DNA of 57,620 bases from Antarcticimicrobium luteum. Its GTDB lineage: Bacteria; Pseudomonadota; Alphaproteobacteria; Rhodobacterales; Rhodobacteraceae. Below the pieces are notes generated by a model that had not been told where the DNA came from, did not search any database, and saw nothing but the letters and a program-made list of their open reading frames with translations. Positions 43,097 to 50,851 of this stretch are shown here, one piece after another; positions within the stretch are counted from its first letter, which is position 1; each line of letters opens with the position of its first letter. The translations under genes were made by a program, and so were the position numbers. The stretch lies in contig NZ_SMUV01000047.1 in the NCBI RefSeq assembly GCF_004358185.1, positions 1 through 57,620 on the forward strand, in the 5' to 3' direction.

Positions 43097-44287
43097 CTAT
43101 CCTTGCCCCTGCGCGGCCGCGGCGCCGCGCGCGGCCCCGGCCATCTCGGCCACGCCGAGACGCAGCCGGAAGCTCGCCGCCAGACAATCTTCGCCGTCCA
43201 GGGTCAGACCCCGCACCGCCAGAGCGGCCTGGGCGCTCTTGCCCGCGACGCGAAGTTGCATCGGCAGGACCCGGGCCGGATGACCCGGCACATGGGCCGC
43301 CGCGATGTCGCACAACTCCTGGATCGCCAGAGGTTGTGCGATCAGGTCGGGCAACCTGTGTTCCATCAACACTTCGCGCGGCATCGCGAAAAGCTCTTCG
43401 GCCGCCAGGTTCGCGTGGATCACCTGGCCGTCCCGGTCCAACACCAGCAGCGCATCGGGAAGCCCCTCCAGCACCGCCTCCAGCATGCCGATCCGGTCGC
43501 TCAGCACGGCGGTGCGGCGCGCGTATTTCGAAACGTCGCGCACCGTGCCCCACATGCGATAGAGAAGGTTGCCGCGGATATGGCCGCGCACGTCGTTCTC
43601 GACCTCGATGAACACGCCGTCATAGCGCAGATCGCGCGAGGGCGAGCCGTTCACGTCGAAATCCGCATGGATCAGGCGCCGCACGAATTCCTCATTCTCC
43701 CGGGTCCGCGGGAACGTCTCATGCACCGGGCGGCGGTTGAAATCCTCTCCCTCCGGCGTCCGATAAAGCCGCGCCATCGCCCCGTTGCAGAACCGCCATC
43801 GCGGGCCGTTCTCGAACACCTGGCGTATGATCTCCTGCTCGGGCGCGGAGAGGTCCACCGGTTCCTTCCACTCCATGCACCAGCCGGCATCGTTCGACGC
43901 CTCCTGGATCGACGCGCGCACCGCATTTTCCTCGGCAAGTTGCGCCAGATCCTTGAGCGCGCCGGTACAGGGCCATTTCACCGTGCGCAGGCAGGGCGTG
44001 CCCTCGGCGTCGGCCGCCAGCGTCACAATCGCCGTGGTCGTGATCTGTCCCCCGCCGGACCGGCGCAGAGTCAGCGTCAGGACATGCGGACCCGGATCGG
44101 TCTGCGCAAAGACCTGATCAAGCTGCTCGCGCGCGTCGACGGGATAGATCAGCGACCAGGGTTGCCCGGCCGCGCCCCCGGGGGCGAGGCCGAGCCGGGT
44201 TTCCTCGGCTTCGCAGGCATGAACGATCCGCCCGTCCTGACTGAGCAGGTCGGTCATTTCGGTGATGTCGGTTGGGCGGTCGATCAT
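43097..44287 (-). CDS. PAS-domain sensory protein without a kinase domain
   Basis: The 396-residue protein contains at least two PAS-like segments: one around residues 150-260 (WRFCNGAMARLYRTPEGEDF, RLIHADFDVNG) and a better one around 265-370 (MLEAVLEGLPDALLVLDRDGQVIHANLAAEELF). No histidine kinase, GGDEF, HTH or membrane segment follows. The start at 44287 has AAGGAGA at ideal distance. It ends three bases before the enhancer-binding protein gene. I infer that it senses the substrate or redox state and modulates that activator. No close characterised relative comes to mind. Confidence 0.7.
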   Translation of the reverse strand: MIDRPTDITEMTDLLSQDGRIVHACEAEETRLGLAPGGAAGQPWSLIYPVDAREQLDQVFAQTDPGPHVLTLTLRRSGGGQITTTAIVTLAADAEGTPCLRTVKWPCTGALKDLAQLAEENAVRASIQEASNDAGWCMEWKEPVDLSAPEQEIIRQVFENGPRWRFCNGAMARLYRTPEGEDFNRRPVHETFPRTRENEEFVRRLIHADFDVNGSPSRDLRYDGVFIEVENDVRGHIRGNLLYRMWGTVRDVSKYARRTAVLSDRIGMLEAVLEGLPDALLVLDRDGQVIHANLAAEELFAMPREVLMEHRLPDLIAQPLAIQELCDIAAAHVPGHPARVLPMQLRVAGKSAQAALAVRGLTLDGEDCLAASFRLRLGVAEMAGAARGAAAAQGQG

Positions 44288-44317
44288 ACGGAGTCTCCTT
44301 GCAAAGCCGGGTGTCAA

Positions 44318-45832
44318 TCAGGGCACACAGTGCAGGTACCGCTCCACATCCCAATTGGTGACTTCGCGGAGGAAGCGGGTCCATTCGTCCTGTTTGTACT
44401 CGTCATAAACCTCATAAAGCCGGCCGGGCAGCGCAGAGCGGATCACCTCGTCGGCCTTAAGCGCATCGAGCGCGTCGCGCAGGTTGAGGGGAATCAGATC
44501 CACATCGCCGCCCGACTGCCAGACTTCGGTCACGTTACGCGATTCCGGCGCGCCCGGGTCGATCTTGTTGCGAATTCCGTCGTCCATCGCCTTCAAAAGT
44601 GCGCCACAGAACAAATGCGGGTTCACCATGCTATCCACTGCGCGGAATTCGAACCGGTCGGGCGAGGAAATGCGGATCGTACAGGATCGGTTCTGAAGTC
44701 CCCAGTTCGCCCCGATCGGCGCCCAGAGCCCATAGTCGTTGAACCGGCGGTAGGAATTCACCGTGGAGGCACCGATCGCGGTGAGCGCGCCGATGTGCTT
44801 GAGCGAGCCGCCCAGCACGTGATGCCCCAGTTCGGTGGGAATCCAGCCGCCCTCGGTGTTCTCGAACTCGTTGGTGCCGCCCTTGGAGTACATGAAGTTT
44901 TCTTCCATGCCAGGCAGCTCGCCGGGGATCAGATCCTGCACCTCGCGCGATCCGCCGGTCCAGACCGAACAGTTGTGGTGGCAGCCATTAGCCGCATAGC
45001 CCATGAAAGGCTTGGCCATGAAACAGGCGATCAGCCCGCGCTGGCGCGCCACCTCGGCGCAGATCTGGCGATAGGTAGTCATCCGGTCGCAGGTCGTCAG
45101 CACGTCGTCGAACTGGTAGTTCAGCTCGATCTGACCTGGCGCATCCTCGCAATCGCCCTGGATCATGTCGAGGCCCATCGCCCGGCCATAATCTGAAACC
45201 TGCATCCAGAGATCCCGGGCCCTTTCGAACTGGCCGATGTGATAGGCCAGCGGCTCGGTGATCCCTTCATAGGGTTGAACCTCGCCGTCCTTGGGTTTCA
45301 GCCAGAGCATCTCGGGCTCCAGCCCCACCCGCAGGTGCAGGCCGTTATGGGCCTCGCGGAATTCGCGGTCGAACCGCTTGAGGTTACCGCGGGTGTCGTA
45401 CTCGTAGTAGGCACCGGGGGAATTCGGGTCTTCGAGGCTATAGAACAGGGTGCAGAACACCCGCGCCACGCGCTTGTCCCAGGGAAGTTGCATGAAGGTA
45501 TCGGGATCGGGCAGCGCAATGCATTCCATCGCGTTGGCGTCGAACCCGATCAGGTTGCCCTTGAAATCGGGCAGCACGTTGGTGACGCCGCCCATCCAGG
45601 TCTGCACGCCCTTGCGCGCCTGGGTCTCCCAGTGGCGCGCCGGAGCCGCCTTTCCCATCACCCGGCCGGTGATCGAGATGTACTGATAGTAGATGTAGTC
45701 GACGCCGAGCGCGTCGATCTTCTTGCGGACACGTTCCACCAGGTCCGAACGGCCCGGGGCCTCCAGCTCGCGGTGGTAATCGGTATCCGTCGTATGCGCC
45801 ACTTTCGTTGTACTGCGGATCTGGGTATTCAT
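44318..45832 (-). CDS. Glutamine synthetase family gamma-glutamyl-amine ligase
   Basis: The 504-residue protein has the GS fold: N-terminal beta-grasp (VDYIYYQYISITGRVMGKAAP), catalytic-site LHLRVGLEPEMLWL, IELNYQFDD, NGCHHNCSVW in place of NGSGMHxH, and RFEFRAVDSMVNPHLF. Such divergent GS proteins (PuuA, IpuC, AtdA1, GlnT groups) ligate glutamate to an amine using ATP. The start at 45832 has GGGAGA upstream. It is next to a second GS homologue and downstream of the P450 system; gene order P450-ferredoxin-reductase-GS resembles morpholine/pyrrolidine loci of mycobacteria. Confidence 0.85.
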   Translation of the reverse strand: MNTQIRSTTKVAHTTDTDYHRELEAPGRSDLVERVRKKIDALGVDYIYYQYISITGRVMGKAAPARHWETQARKGVQTWMGGVTNVLPDFKGNLIGFDANAMECIALPDPDTFMQLPWDKRVARVFCTLFYSLEDPNSPGAYYEYDTRGNLKRFDREFREAHNGLHLRVGLEPEMLWLKPKDGEVQPYEGITEPLAYHIGQFERARDLWMQVSDYGRAMGLDMIQGDCEDAPGQIELNYQFDDVLTTCDRMTTYRQICAEVARQRGLIACFMAKPFMGYAANGCHHNCSVWTGGSREVQDLIPGELPGMEENFMYSKGGTNEFENTEGGWIPTELGHHVLGGSLKHIGALTAIGASTVNSYRRFNDYGLWAPIGANWGLQNRSCTIRISSPDRFEFRAVDSMVNPHLFCGALLKAMDDGIRNKIDPGAPESRNVTEVWQSGGDVDLIPLNLRDALDALKADEVIRSALPGRLYEVYDEYKQDEWTRFLREVTNWDVERYLHCVP

Positions 45833-45860
45833 CTTGTTCTCCCTGTTGATGTGCTTGGTC

Positions 45861-47177
45861 TCAGCCTTCGAGGTATCGTCCCCGTTCCTGCGCGCTGACG
45901 GCGGTGGCGAGGCTGGCGTATTCGGCTCGGCAGGCGGCCGAGAAGTTTTCGGTGAAAGCAGATCCGAAGATCCGTTTCGCATGATCCGAGGCGGCCAGCC
46001 TTTCGGCGGCCTCGGCCAGATCACGCGGGAAGCGCTGTGCGCCCTCAGGTACGAAGTCGGGATCGGCGGCCGCGGCGGCAGGCGGCGCGGTCAGATCGCG
46101 CTCGATCCCGTCGAGCCCGGCGCCCAACATCAGCGCCATGGTCAGATAGGGGTTGCAGTCAGCGGGCGGCACCCGGAACTCCAGCCGTGCGCGGGGGCCG
46201 GCATGGGGAACCGAGCGGACCGCGACGGTAAAAGGATACTCCGCCCAGGTCAGCGATTTCGGCGCCCAGCTTCCCGGCGCGAGACGTCGGTAGGCATTGA
46301 CCGAGGACGTACACATCGCAAAGGCCTCGGGGACCACCTCCATCATCCCTGCGATGAACTTGAGGGCGAGATCATTGGTCTTCCCGTCCGGCGAGGCGAA
46401 CAGGTTCTGCCCCGTCGCCTTGTTCTTAAGGCTCAGGGTGCAATGACCGCCGATGCCCGGATAGTCGTTGCCCAGATAGGGCATGAAACTTGCGGTCTTG
46501 CCCTGCTTGCGCGCATAGGACCGCGCGGCCATGCGCAGGAAGCTGGCGTCATCTGCGGCGCGCAGCCCCTCGCTTGCGGCCTGTGTCGCCTCGAGACAGC
46601 CTGGCCCAAGCTCGACCCCCAGCCCGTACAGGCCGACGTCGTGGCCGAGGATCTCGGCCTCCATGCCGGCGATGAACGCCGCATGGGTATTGGCGGTGCT
46701 GCCCGACCAGCACTTGTTGTCGGGGGCGAACTTGGCCAACCCCTCGAACCCCTTGTCGCGGGCCGAGACCGCATCCTCGTCAAGCACGATCAACTCGAAC
46801 TCGAAACCGGCATCCACCGTGAAGCCCATCGCGGCCGCGCGTTCGAGCTGCGCCCGCAGCACCTGCCGCGGCATCAGCGCACGCGCCGCGCCCGACAATT
46901 CCGCGATCACCGTCACCGCGCCCGGCTCGGACGGGTTACGGCGCATCGAGGATGGATCGATCTGCACCGTCTCGGTGTAGAATCCATCACCACCGAACAG
47001 ATTGTCGCCGCTGTCCCAATAGGCCAGCACATTGGCGAACCGGGCATCTTCGGCCCAGTCGAGAAACTGTTCGCGGCGCAGCCGGCGTTCGCGGAAGGCC
47101 GAGCCATAGTCGAACTGGCCGACGTGCACGACCTCGGCATCGAACTTGTCCAGGGCCTGTATCAAAGCATCAGTCAT
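45861..47177 (-). CDS. Second glutamine synthetase family ligase
   Basis: The 438-residue protein is only distantly similar to the adjacent GS homologue. Visible features are AGFEFELIVLDED (catalytic glutamates), IELGPG-type text (VELGPGCLEATQA), GIGGHCTLSLKN in the histidine-motif position, and RLEFRVPPADCNPYLTMALMLGAGLDG. The ATG at 47177 has AGGA upstream; an ATG at 47189 overlapping the reductase stop is possible. Two paralogues in tandem suggest either a hetero-oligomer or two glutamylation steps. It follows the ferredoxin reductase by eight bases. Confidence 0.83.
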   Translation of the reverse strand: MTDALIQALDKFDAEVVHVGQFDYGSAFRERRLRREQFLDWAEDARFANVLAYWDSGDNLFGGDGFYTETVQIDPSSMRRNPSEPGAVTVIAELSGAARALMPRQVLRAQLERAAAMGFTVDAGFEFELIVLDEDAVSARDKGFEGLAKFAPDNKCWSGSTANTHAAFIAGMEAEILGHDVGLYGLGVELGPGCLEATQAASEGLRAADDASFLRMAARSYARKQGKTASFMPYLGNDYPGIGGHCTLSLKNKATGQNLFASPDGKTNDLALKFIAGMMEVVPEAFAMCTSSVNAYRRLAPGSWAPKSLTWAEYPFTVAVRSVPHAGPRARLEFRVPPADCNPYLTMALMLGAGLDGIERDLTAPPAAAAADPDFVPEGAQRFPRDLAEAAERLAASDHAKRIFGSAFTENFSAACRAEYASLATAVSAQERGRYLEG

Positions 47178-47185
47178 ATTGGTCC

Positions 47186-48403
47186 TCATGCGGAAACGGT
47201 TTCGCTTAGCGCCTTGGTCAGGCGGGCGCTGTGACGGGCGATCATCGCGGGCGGGGCGCCGATGCCGGTGACCGCGACGGGGCGGCCCGCGCGGGCGTAT
47301 TCGACCAGGATCGGCGCGCGACCGATCTGGCTCAGATCGCCCTCGATGACGGTCTGGCTGTCGGCCAGCGCCGGGGCGCCGAAGGATTGCAACCGCAGGC
47401 CGTACTGATCGCTCCAGAAGCTTGGCATCGGCGCGAAGCACACGGAGGGTTGCCGACCCGCGCTCAGCGCGGCGATGGTTTCGGCGGCGCGTTTGGCGGT
47501 CTGGCCTGGCACGCACCAATGTTCGATCCGGCGCGGGACCGTATCGAAGAGCGGATTGGGAAAGCGGGCGATATCGCCCACCGCCAGCAGGTTGGGCACG
47601 CCCTCGGCCAGCATGTGCCCGTCGGTGAGCACCCCATCGCTCAGATCGGCGCCGCTGCCCTCCAGCCAGCCGGTATTGGGCAACGAGCCGAGCGCCTCGA
47701 CGATGACCTCGGCTTCGAGCCGGTCGCCGTCATCCAGAACGACATGATCGGGTCCGAAGGCCGACACGCTGCGCCCGGCGTAAAGGCGCACGCCGTTGGC
47801 GCGGTGCAGCGCCGCCATCGCCGCGGCGACCCGCGTACCCAGCGCCCGCAACATCGGCTGCGGCGCAGGTTCCACGATCGCGACCTGCAAGCCCAGCTTG
47901 CGGGCGGTCGCGGCGATCTCGCATCCGATGAAGCCGCCGCCGATCACCACCAGCCGCGCGCCGGGACGCAGCGCCGGGGAAAGCCGCTGCGCATCCTCGA
48001 AACTGCGCAGCACATGACGGCGCCCCTCGGCCCCTTTCAGCGGCAGGCGGCGCGGGCGCAACCCGGTGGCGGCGACGACCCAGTCGGCCTTCAGCCGGGT
48101 GCCGTCGGCCAGGATCACGCGGCCCTCGTCAAGGCCGGTTGCGGCACATCCCAGACGCATCTCGATATCGTCGGCGCCAAGCTTGCTGCGCAGCAACAGC
48201 TTGTCGAACACCGGCTGCGCGGCATCCTGGCCCTTGGCCAGCCCCTCCATCGCGTCCTTCGACAGCGGCGGGCGGTTATACGGCCGGTGGGGTTCGTCCC
48301 CCGCCAGCACGACACGCGCATCCGGCATCGCCGCCTTCACCGCCTCGGCGCAACGCAGCCCCGCAAGCGAGGCGCCTACGATCACGATCCTGGGACGCGC
48401 CAT
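47186..48403 (-). CDS. NAD(P)H-dependent ferredoxin reductase for the P450 system
   Basis: The 405-residue flavoprotein starts MARPRIVIVGASLAGLRCAEAV (FAD motif), has RPYNRPPLSKDAM, a second nucleotide motif VIGGGFIGCEIAATARKL and GDIARFPNP. It is of the rhodocoxin/putidaredoxin reductase type and should reduce the neighbouring ferredoxin. A GTG at 48415 overlaps the ferredoxin stop as GTGA and could be the true start, adding four residues. Together with the two preceding genes it forms a complete class I P450 electron chain. Confidence 0.92.
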   Translation of the reverse strand: MARPRIVIVGASLAGLRCAEAVKAAMPDARVVLAGDEPHRPYNRPPLSKDAMEGLAKGQDAAQPVFDKLLLRSKLGADDIEMRLGCAATGLDEGRVILADGTRLKADWVVAATGLRPRRLPLKGAEGRRHVLRSFEDAQRLSPALRPGARLVVIGGGFIGCEIAATARKLGLQVAIVEPAPQPMLRALGTRVAAAMAALHRANGVRLYAGRSVSAFGPDHVVLDDGDRLEAEVIVEALGSLPNTGWLEGSGADLSDGVLTDGHMLAEGVPNLLAVGDIARFPNPLFDTVPRRIEHWCVPGQTAKRAAETIAALSAGRQPSVCFAPMPSFWSDQYGLRLQSFGAPALADSQTVIEGDLSQIGRAPILVEYARAGRPVAVTGIGAPPAMIARHSARLTKALSETVSA

Positions 48404-48411
48404 GCTCTGTC

Positions 48412-48597
48412 TCACGCGATAACGATGGCCTGCTCGGGGCAGGCGTCCGCCGCCGCCTCGGCGTCGTCCCGCAGCCCCTCGTCGGGCGCGGCCACCCAGA
48501 CCAACCCGCCGTCATCGTCAAAGGAGAATATCTCGGGCGCGGCGATCACGCATTGTCCGTGCAGCAGGCAGGCTTCCATATCCACAGTGATTTTCAT
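48412..48597 (-). CDS. [3Fe-4S]-type P450 ferredoxin
   Basis: The 61-residue acidic protein is a typical bacterial P450-associated ferredoxin. Cluster ligands are Cys10 and Cys16 in CLLHGQC and Cys53 in ADACPEQAI; the position of a fourth cysteine is a histidine (CxxHxxC), which indicates a [3Fe-4S] cluster. It shuttles electrons from the reductase at 47186 to the P450 at 48651. It lies 53 bases downstream of the P450 stop. Confidence 0.95.
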   Translation of the reverse strand: MKITVDMEACLLHGQCVIAAPEIFSFDDDGGLVWVAAPDEGLRDDAEAAADACPEQAIVIA

Positions 48598-48650
48598 TGT
48601 CTTGTCCCGGTTGATGTCGTGGAGATTTCGTCGCGGCGTCGGGCGACGGT

Positions 48651-49853
48651 TCAGGCGGCGTCAAACGCGATCGGCAGGGTGATCGCGCCGGTATTGCCGC
48701 TGTCGGGCAGCCATTTGACCTCGCCGTTGAACCGCGGGTTCTTCAGCCGCTGCGACAGCAATTTCAGCGCCTCGGTCATGTCGCCGCGGGCGATGAAATG
48801 ACCCAGGCAGTGATGCGCCCCGCCGCCGAAACCGAAATGCGGCTTGCGCGCTGCGGCGATGTCGAACCCCGGCTCGGGGAACACCGACGGATCGGAGCCC
48901 GCCGATTGCGAGAACAGGTGCAGCGTGGTGCCCTGCGGGATCTCGGTGTCATTATAGGTAAAGGTCTCGGTCGCCTCGCGGGTGACCCAGGTGATCGTCG
49001 GGCGCACCCGCATCACCTCTTCCACCGCCGCGCGGGCAAGCTCGGGCTGTTCGCCCAGCAGCGCCCACTGATCGGGATGCTCGACAAAGGTGGCCATCGC
49101 CAGCCCAAGCTGGTTGCGCGTGGTGTCGATGCCGCCGAAGATCGCCAGAACGATCATGTCCAGCAGTTCCTGATCCGACAGCTGATCGGTTTCGGCATTG
49201 GCCCTGACAAGCATGCCGATGAAGTCGTCCGAAGGCTCGGCCCGGCGCAGCGCCACCAGCTCTTCGGCGTAGTCGAAGATGCGCCGGGTGGCGGCGTCGA
49301 TGGTTGTCAGATCCTGTTTGAAGGTCACCCCGAGGGCGAGGCCCATGTCCGCCGCGATGTCGGCCAGCTCGCGCCATTTCTCGAACGGCAGGCCCAGCAG
49401 GTCGCAGATCACACCGGTGGCATAGGGTTCGGTGAACTCGGCGATGAAATCGCATTCGCCCCGGTCGGCGAAGCGGTCGATCAGCATGTTGGCCAGCTCG
49501 GTGAATTTCGGTTGCAGCGCGCCGATCAGCTTGGGCGAGAAGGCCGGGTTGGCCATGCGGCGCAAGCGGGCATGGGTATCCCCTTCCTGGCTCAGCAGCA
49601 TGTTTTCCCACCAGCGGGCAAAGAGTCCGGTTACCCCGTTGTGGCTGGGCCAGCGATATGAGCCCTGGCGCAGTTTGGGGTGGCGAAGCAGCTTCTGCAC
49701 ATCATCATAGCGCAACACCGCCAAACCGTAGGGCGTGCGCGCGCACCAGCTTGCGTCCCGGGCGTCGGCCACCGCCTCGGATCGAATGGAAAATGCCGGA
49801 TCGGACACGTCCAGATAGGGCATTGCTTCCGCGTTAAGAACGGTATGGGACAT
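48651..49853 (-). CDS. Cytochrome P450
   Basis: The 400-residue bacterial class I P450 has the I-helix oxygen-activation motif GGIDTT (240-245), the K-helix EVMR (279-282) and the heme loop FGGGAHHCLG with ligand Cys349. No membrane anchor. The ATG at 49853 has GGAG nine bases upstream; a GTG at 49862 is in frame but less likely. It is the first gene of the 14-gene operon, 30 bases downstream of a predicted sigma-54 transcription start. Context (gamma-glutamyl ligases, amine importer) suggests hydroxylation next to nitrogen in a cyclic or N-alkyl amine. Confidence 0.95.
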   Translation of the reverse strand: MSHTVLNAEAMPYLDVSDPAFSIRSEAVADARDASWCARTPYGLAVLRYDDVQKLLRHPKLRQGSYRWPSHNGVTGLFARWWENMLLSQEGDTHARLRRMANPAFSPKLIGALQPKFTELANMLIDRFADRGECDFIAEFTEPYATGVICDLLGLPFEKWRELADIAADMGLALGVTFKQDLTTIDAATRRIFDYAEELVALRRAEPSDDFIGMLVRANAETDQLSDQELLDMIVLAIFGGIDTTRNQLGLAMATFVEHPDQWALLGEQPELARAAVEEVMRVRPTITWVTREATETFTYNDTEIPQGTTLHLFSQSAGSDPSVFPEPGFDIAAARKPHFGFGGGAHHCLGHFIARGDMTEALKLLSQRLKNPRFNGEVKWLPDSGNTGAITLPIAFDAA

Positions 49854-49894
49854 TGGAAACACTCCGCGTCGGTTTCGAGTTTCCTAAAATACAT

Positions 49895-49909
49895 GCAAGT
49901 TCTGTTCCA
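49895..49909 (-). promoter_or_regulatory. Sigma-54 (-24/-12) promoter for the P450 operon
   Basis: On the minus strand the sequence reads TTGGAAC-AGAAC-TTGCAT, matching the consensus YTGGCACG-N4-TTGCW with one change in the -24 box. The GG (49908-49907) and GC (49896-49895) are exactly twelve bases apart. Transcription would begin near 49883, giving a 29-base leader with a good ribosome binding site. The upstream flank (49925-49975) is strongly AT-rich, suited to DNA bending. Confidence 0.78.
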
Positions 49910-50013
49910 AAACCTCCGATCATTTCCAACAAAATGTTTTAAAACGATTTTTTATTCCATTTTTTATCCTGCGCGACAAAATACCGACCACAAGCCACGC
50001 CGGTCTGGCTGCG

Positions 50014-50031
50014 CGCTGCAATTCCGCAGCG
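50014..50031. promoter_or_regulatory. Candidate upstream activator site, CGCTGC-N6-GCAGCG
   Basis: A perfect six-base-arm inverted repeat centred about 138 bases upstream of the predicted sigma-54 start. That is the usual distance for enhancer-binding protein sites. The Fis-type protein at 41660 would be the binder. Confidence 0.5.
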
Positions 50032-50125
50032 TTCCTGCAAAATTTCATCAGCTGTGTGCTCCATCGCGCGCCCAGCGCAGAGATGGCTTTCGGCGGCATA
50101 GACATTCTCGTGAACACCATGGGCA

Positions 50126-50777
50126 GGTGCTGTCAGACGGATGAGAACCGGTCTCACAAAAGGCAGGATCGTTCCTCCTTATCCCGCGCAGAGACCGCGC
50201 CACTCGGCGAGAGCCGCGTCGCGGTTCAGCTTGAAATTGGCGCGGGAGTAGAGGTGGCGCTCCTGGTTGAAATGATTGAGGACGGATGCGTGGGCGGCGG
50301 CGAACATCTGCAGACTTCGTGCGCTCCTGAACCTGAGCATGCCCGTTTCCGTCGTCGAAATGGCAGATGTGAATTCTCGGCCCGATTGTTGAGCCAGAGG
50401 CCCGTCTCCTGCCGGTCCGCAGCCCCGATCTCCCTCAGCGCGGCGCCGGAGGACCGGAGTTTGTCGGGTACGAACACCGCAGCCTTGCCCTACCGCTTCA
50501 TGGATTTCTTCAATAATTTCAAGGCCGCTTTCTTATCCCGGGTCTTCGTCACGTAGCTTTCCAGCACCTCACCCTCGTGGTCGATGCCACGCTCATGCAA
50601 AAGGCCCTCGACGTTGCGCAGGGACAGCGGGAACCGGATGTAAATCATCACCGCCAAGCGGATGATTTCGGGCGACGTTTTGAAATACCTGAACGGGGAA
50701 CGTCGGGTCATGCCCACAAACTATGCAGACGCCCTACCCACCTCAACAAATTTTCCTCTGACACTTCCGACAGAGCC
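50126..50777 (-). mobile_element. IS6-family insertion sequence remnant
   Basis: The element is bounded by imperfect 14-base inverted repeats: GGTGCTGTCAGACG at 50126-50139 and, on the other strand, GGCTCTGTCGGAAG at 50764-50777 (10 of 14 match). The latter begins GGCTCTGT like IS6100. The 652-base length is about 170 short of a full IS6 element, because of an internal deletion in the transposase gene. Flanking eight-base sequences do not match, so no target duplication is visible. Same orientation as the element at 57375. Confidence 0.75.
50179..50717 (-). pseudogene. Decayed IS6-family transposase
   Basis: The start (FRYFKTSPEIIRLAVMIYIRFPLSLRNVEGLLHERGID) is clear IS6 transposase. About 60 residues, including the first catalytic aspartate of the DDE triad, are deleted before HEGEVLESYVTKTRDKKAAL. 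An in-frame TAG interrupts it at 50490-50492, and a frameshift lies near 50340, after which LRFRSARSLQMFAAAHASVLNHF continues to the stop at 50179. It cannot encode active transposase. Confidence 0.9.
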
Positions 50778-50851
50778 GTTTCGGGCGCCCGGACCTTGCC
50801 TTAATCGAATCATGGTGTATGATGCATCATATATTTAGGACGGTGTGAGAG
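50778..50851 (+). promoter_or_regulatory. Promoter region of the island operon with a 14-bp palindrome
   Basis: TATGATGCATCATA (50818-50831) is a perfect palindrome 20 bases before the first ATG of the plus-strand transporter operon. Perfect dyads of this kind are typical operators for GntR regulators, and a GntR gene is in the operon at 55614. Position between promoter and ATG suits repression. Confidence 0.6.

Noticed and set aside
42509-45196. 895-codon open frame on the plus strand
   Set aside because: Antisense to the enhancer-binding protein, PAS and GS genes, which all have clear motifs; composition is typical antisense noise.
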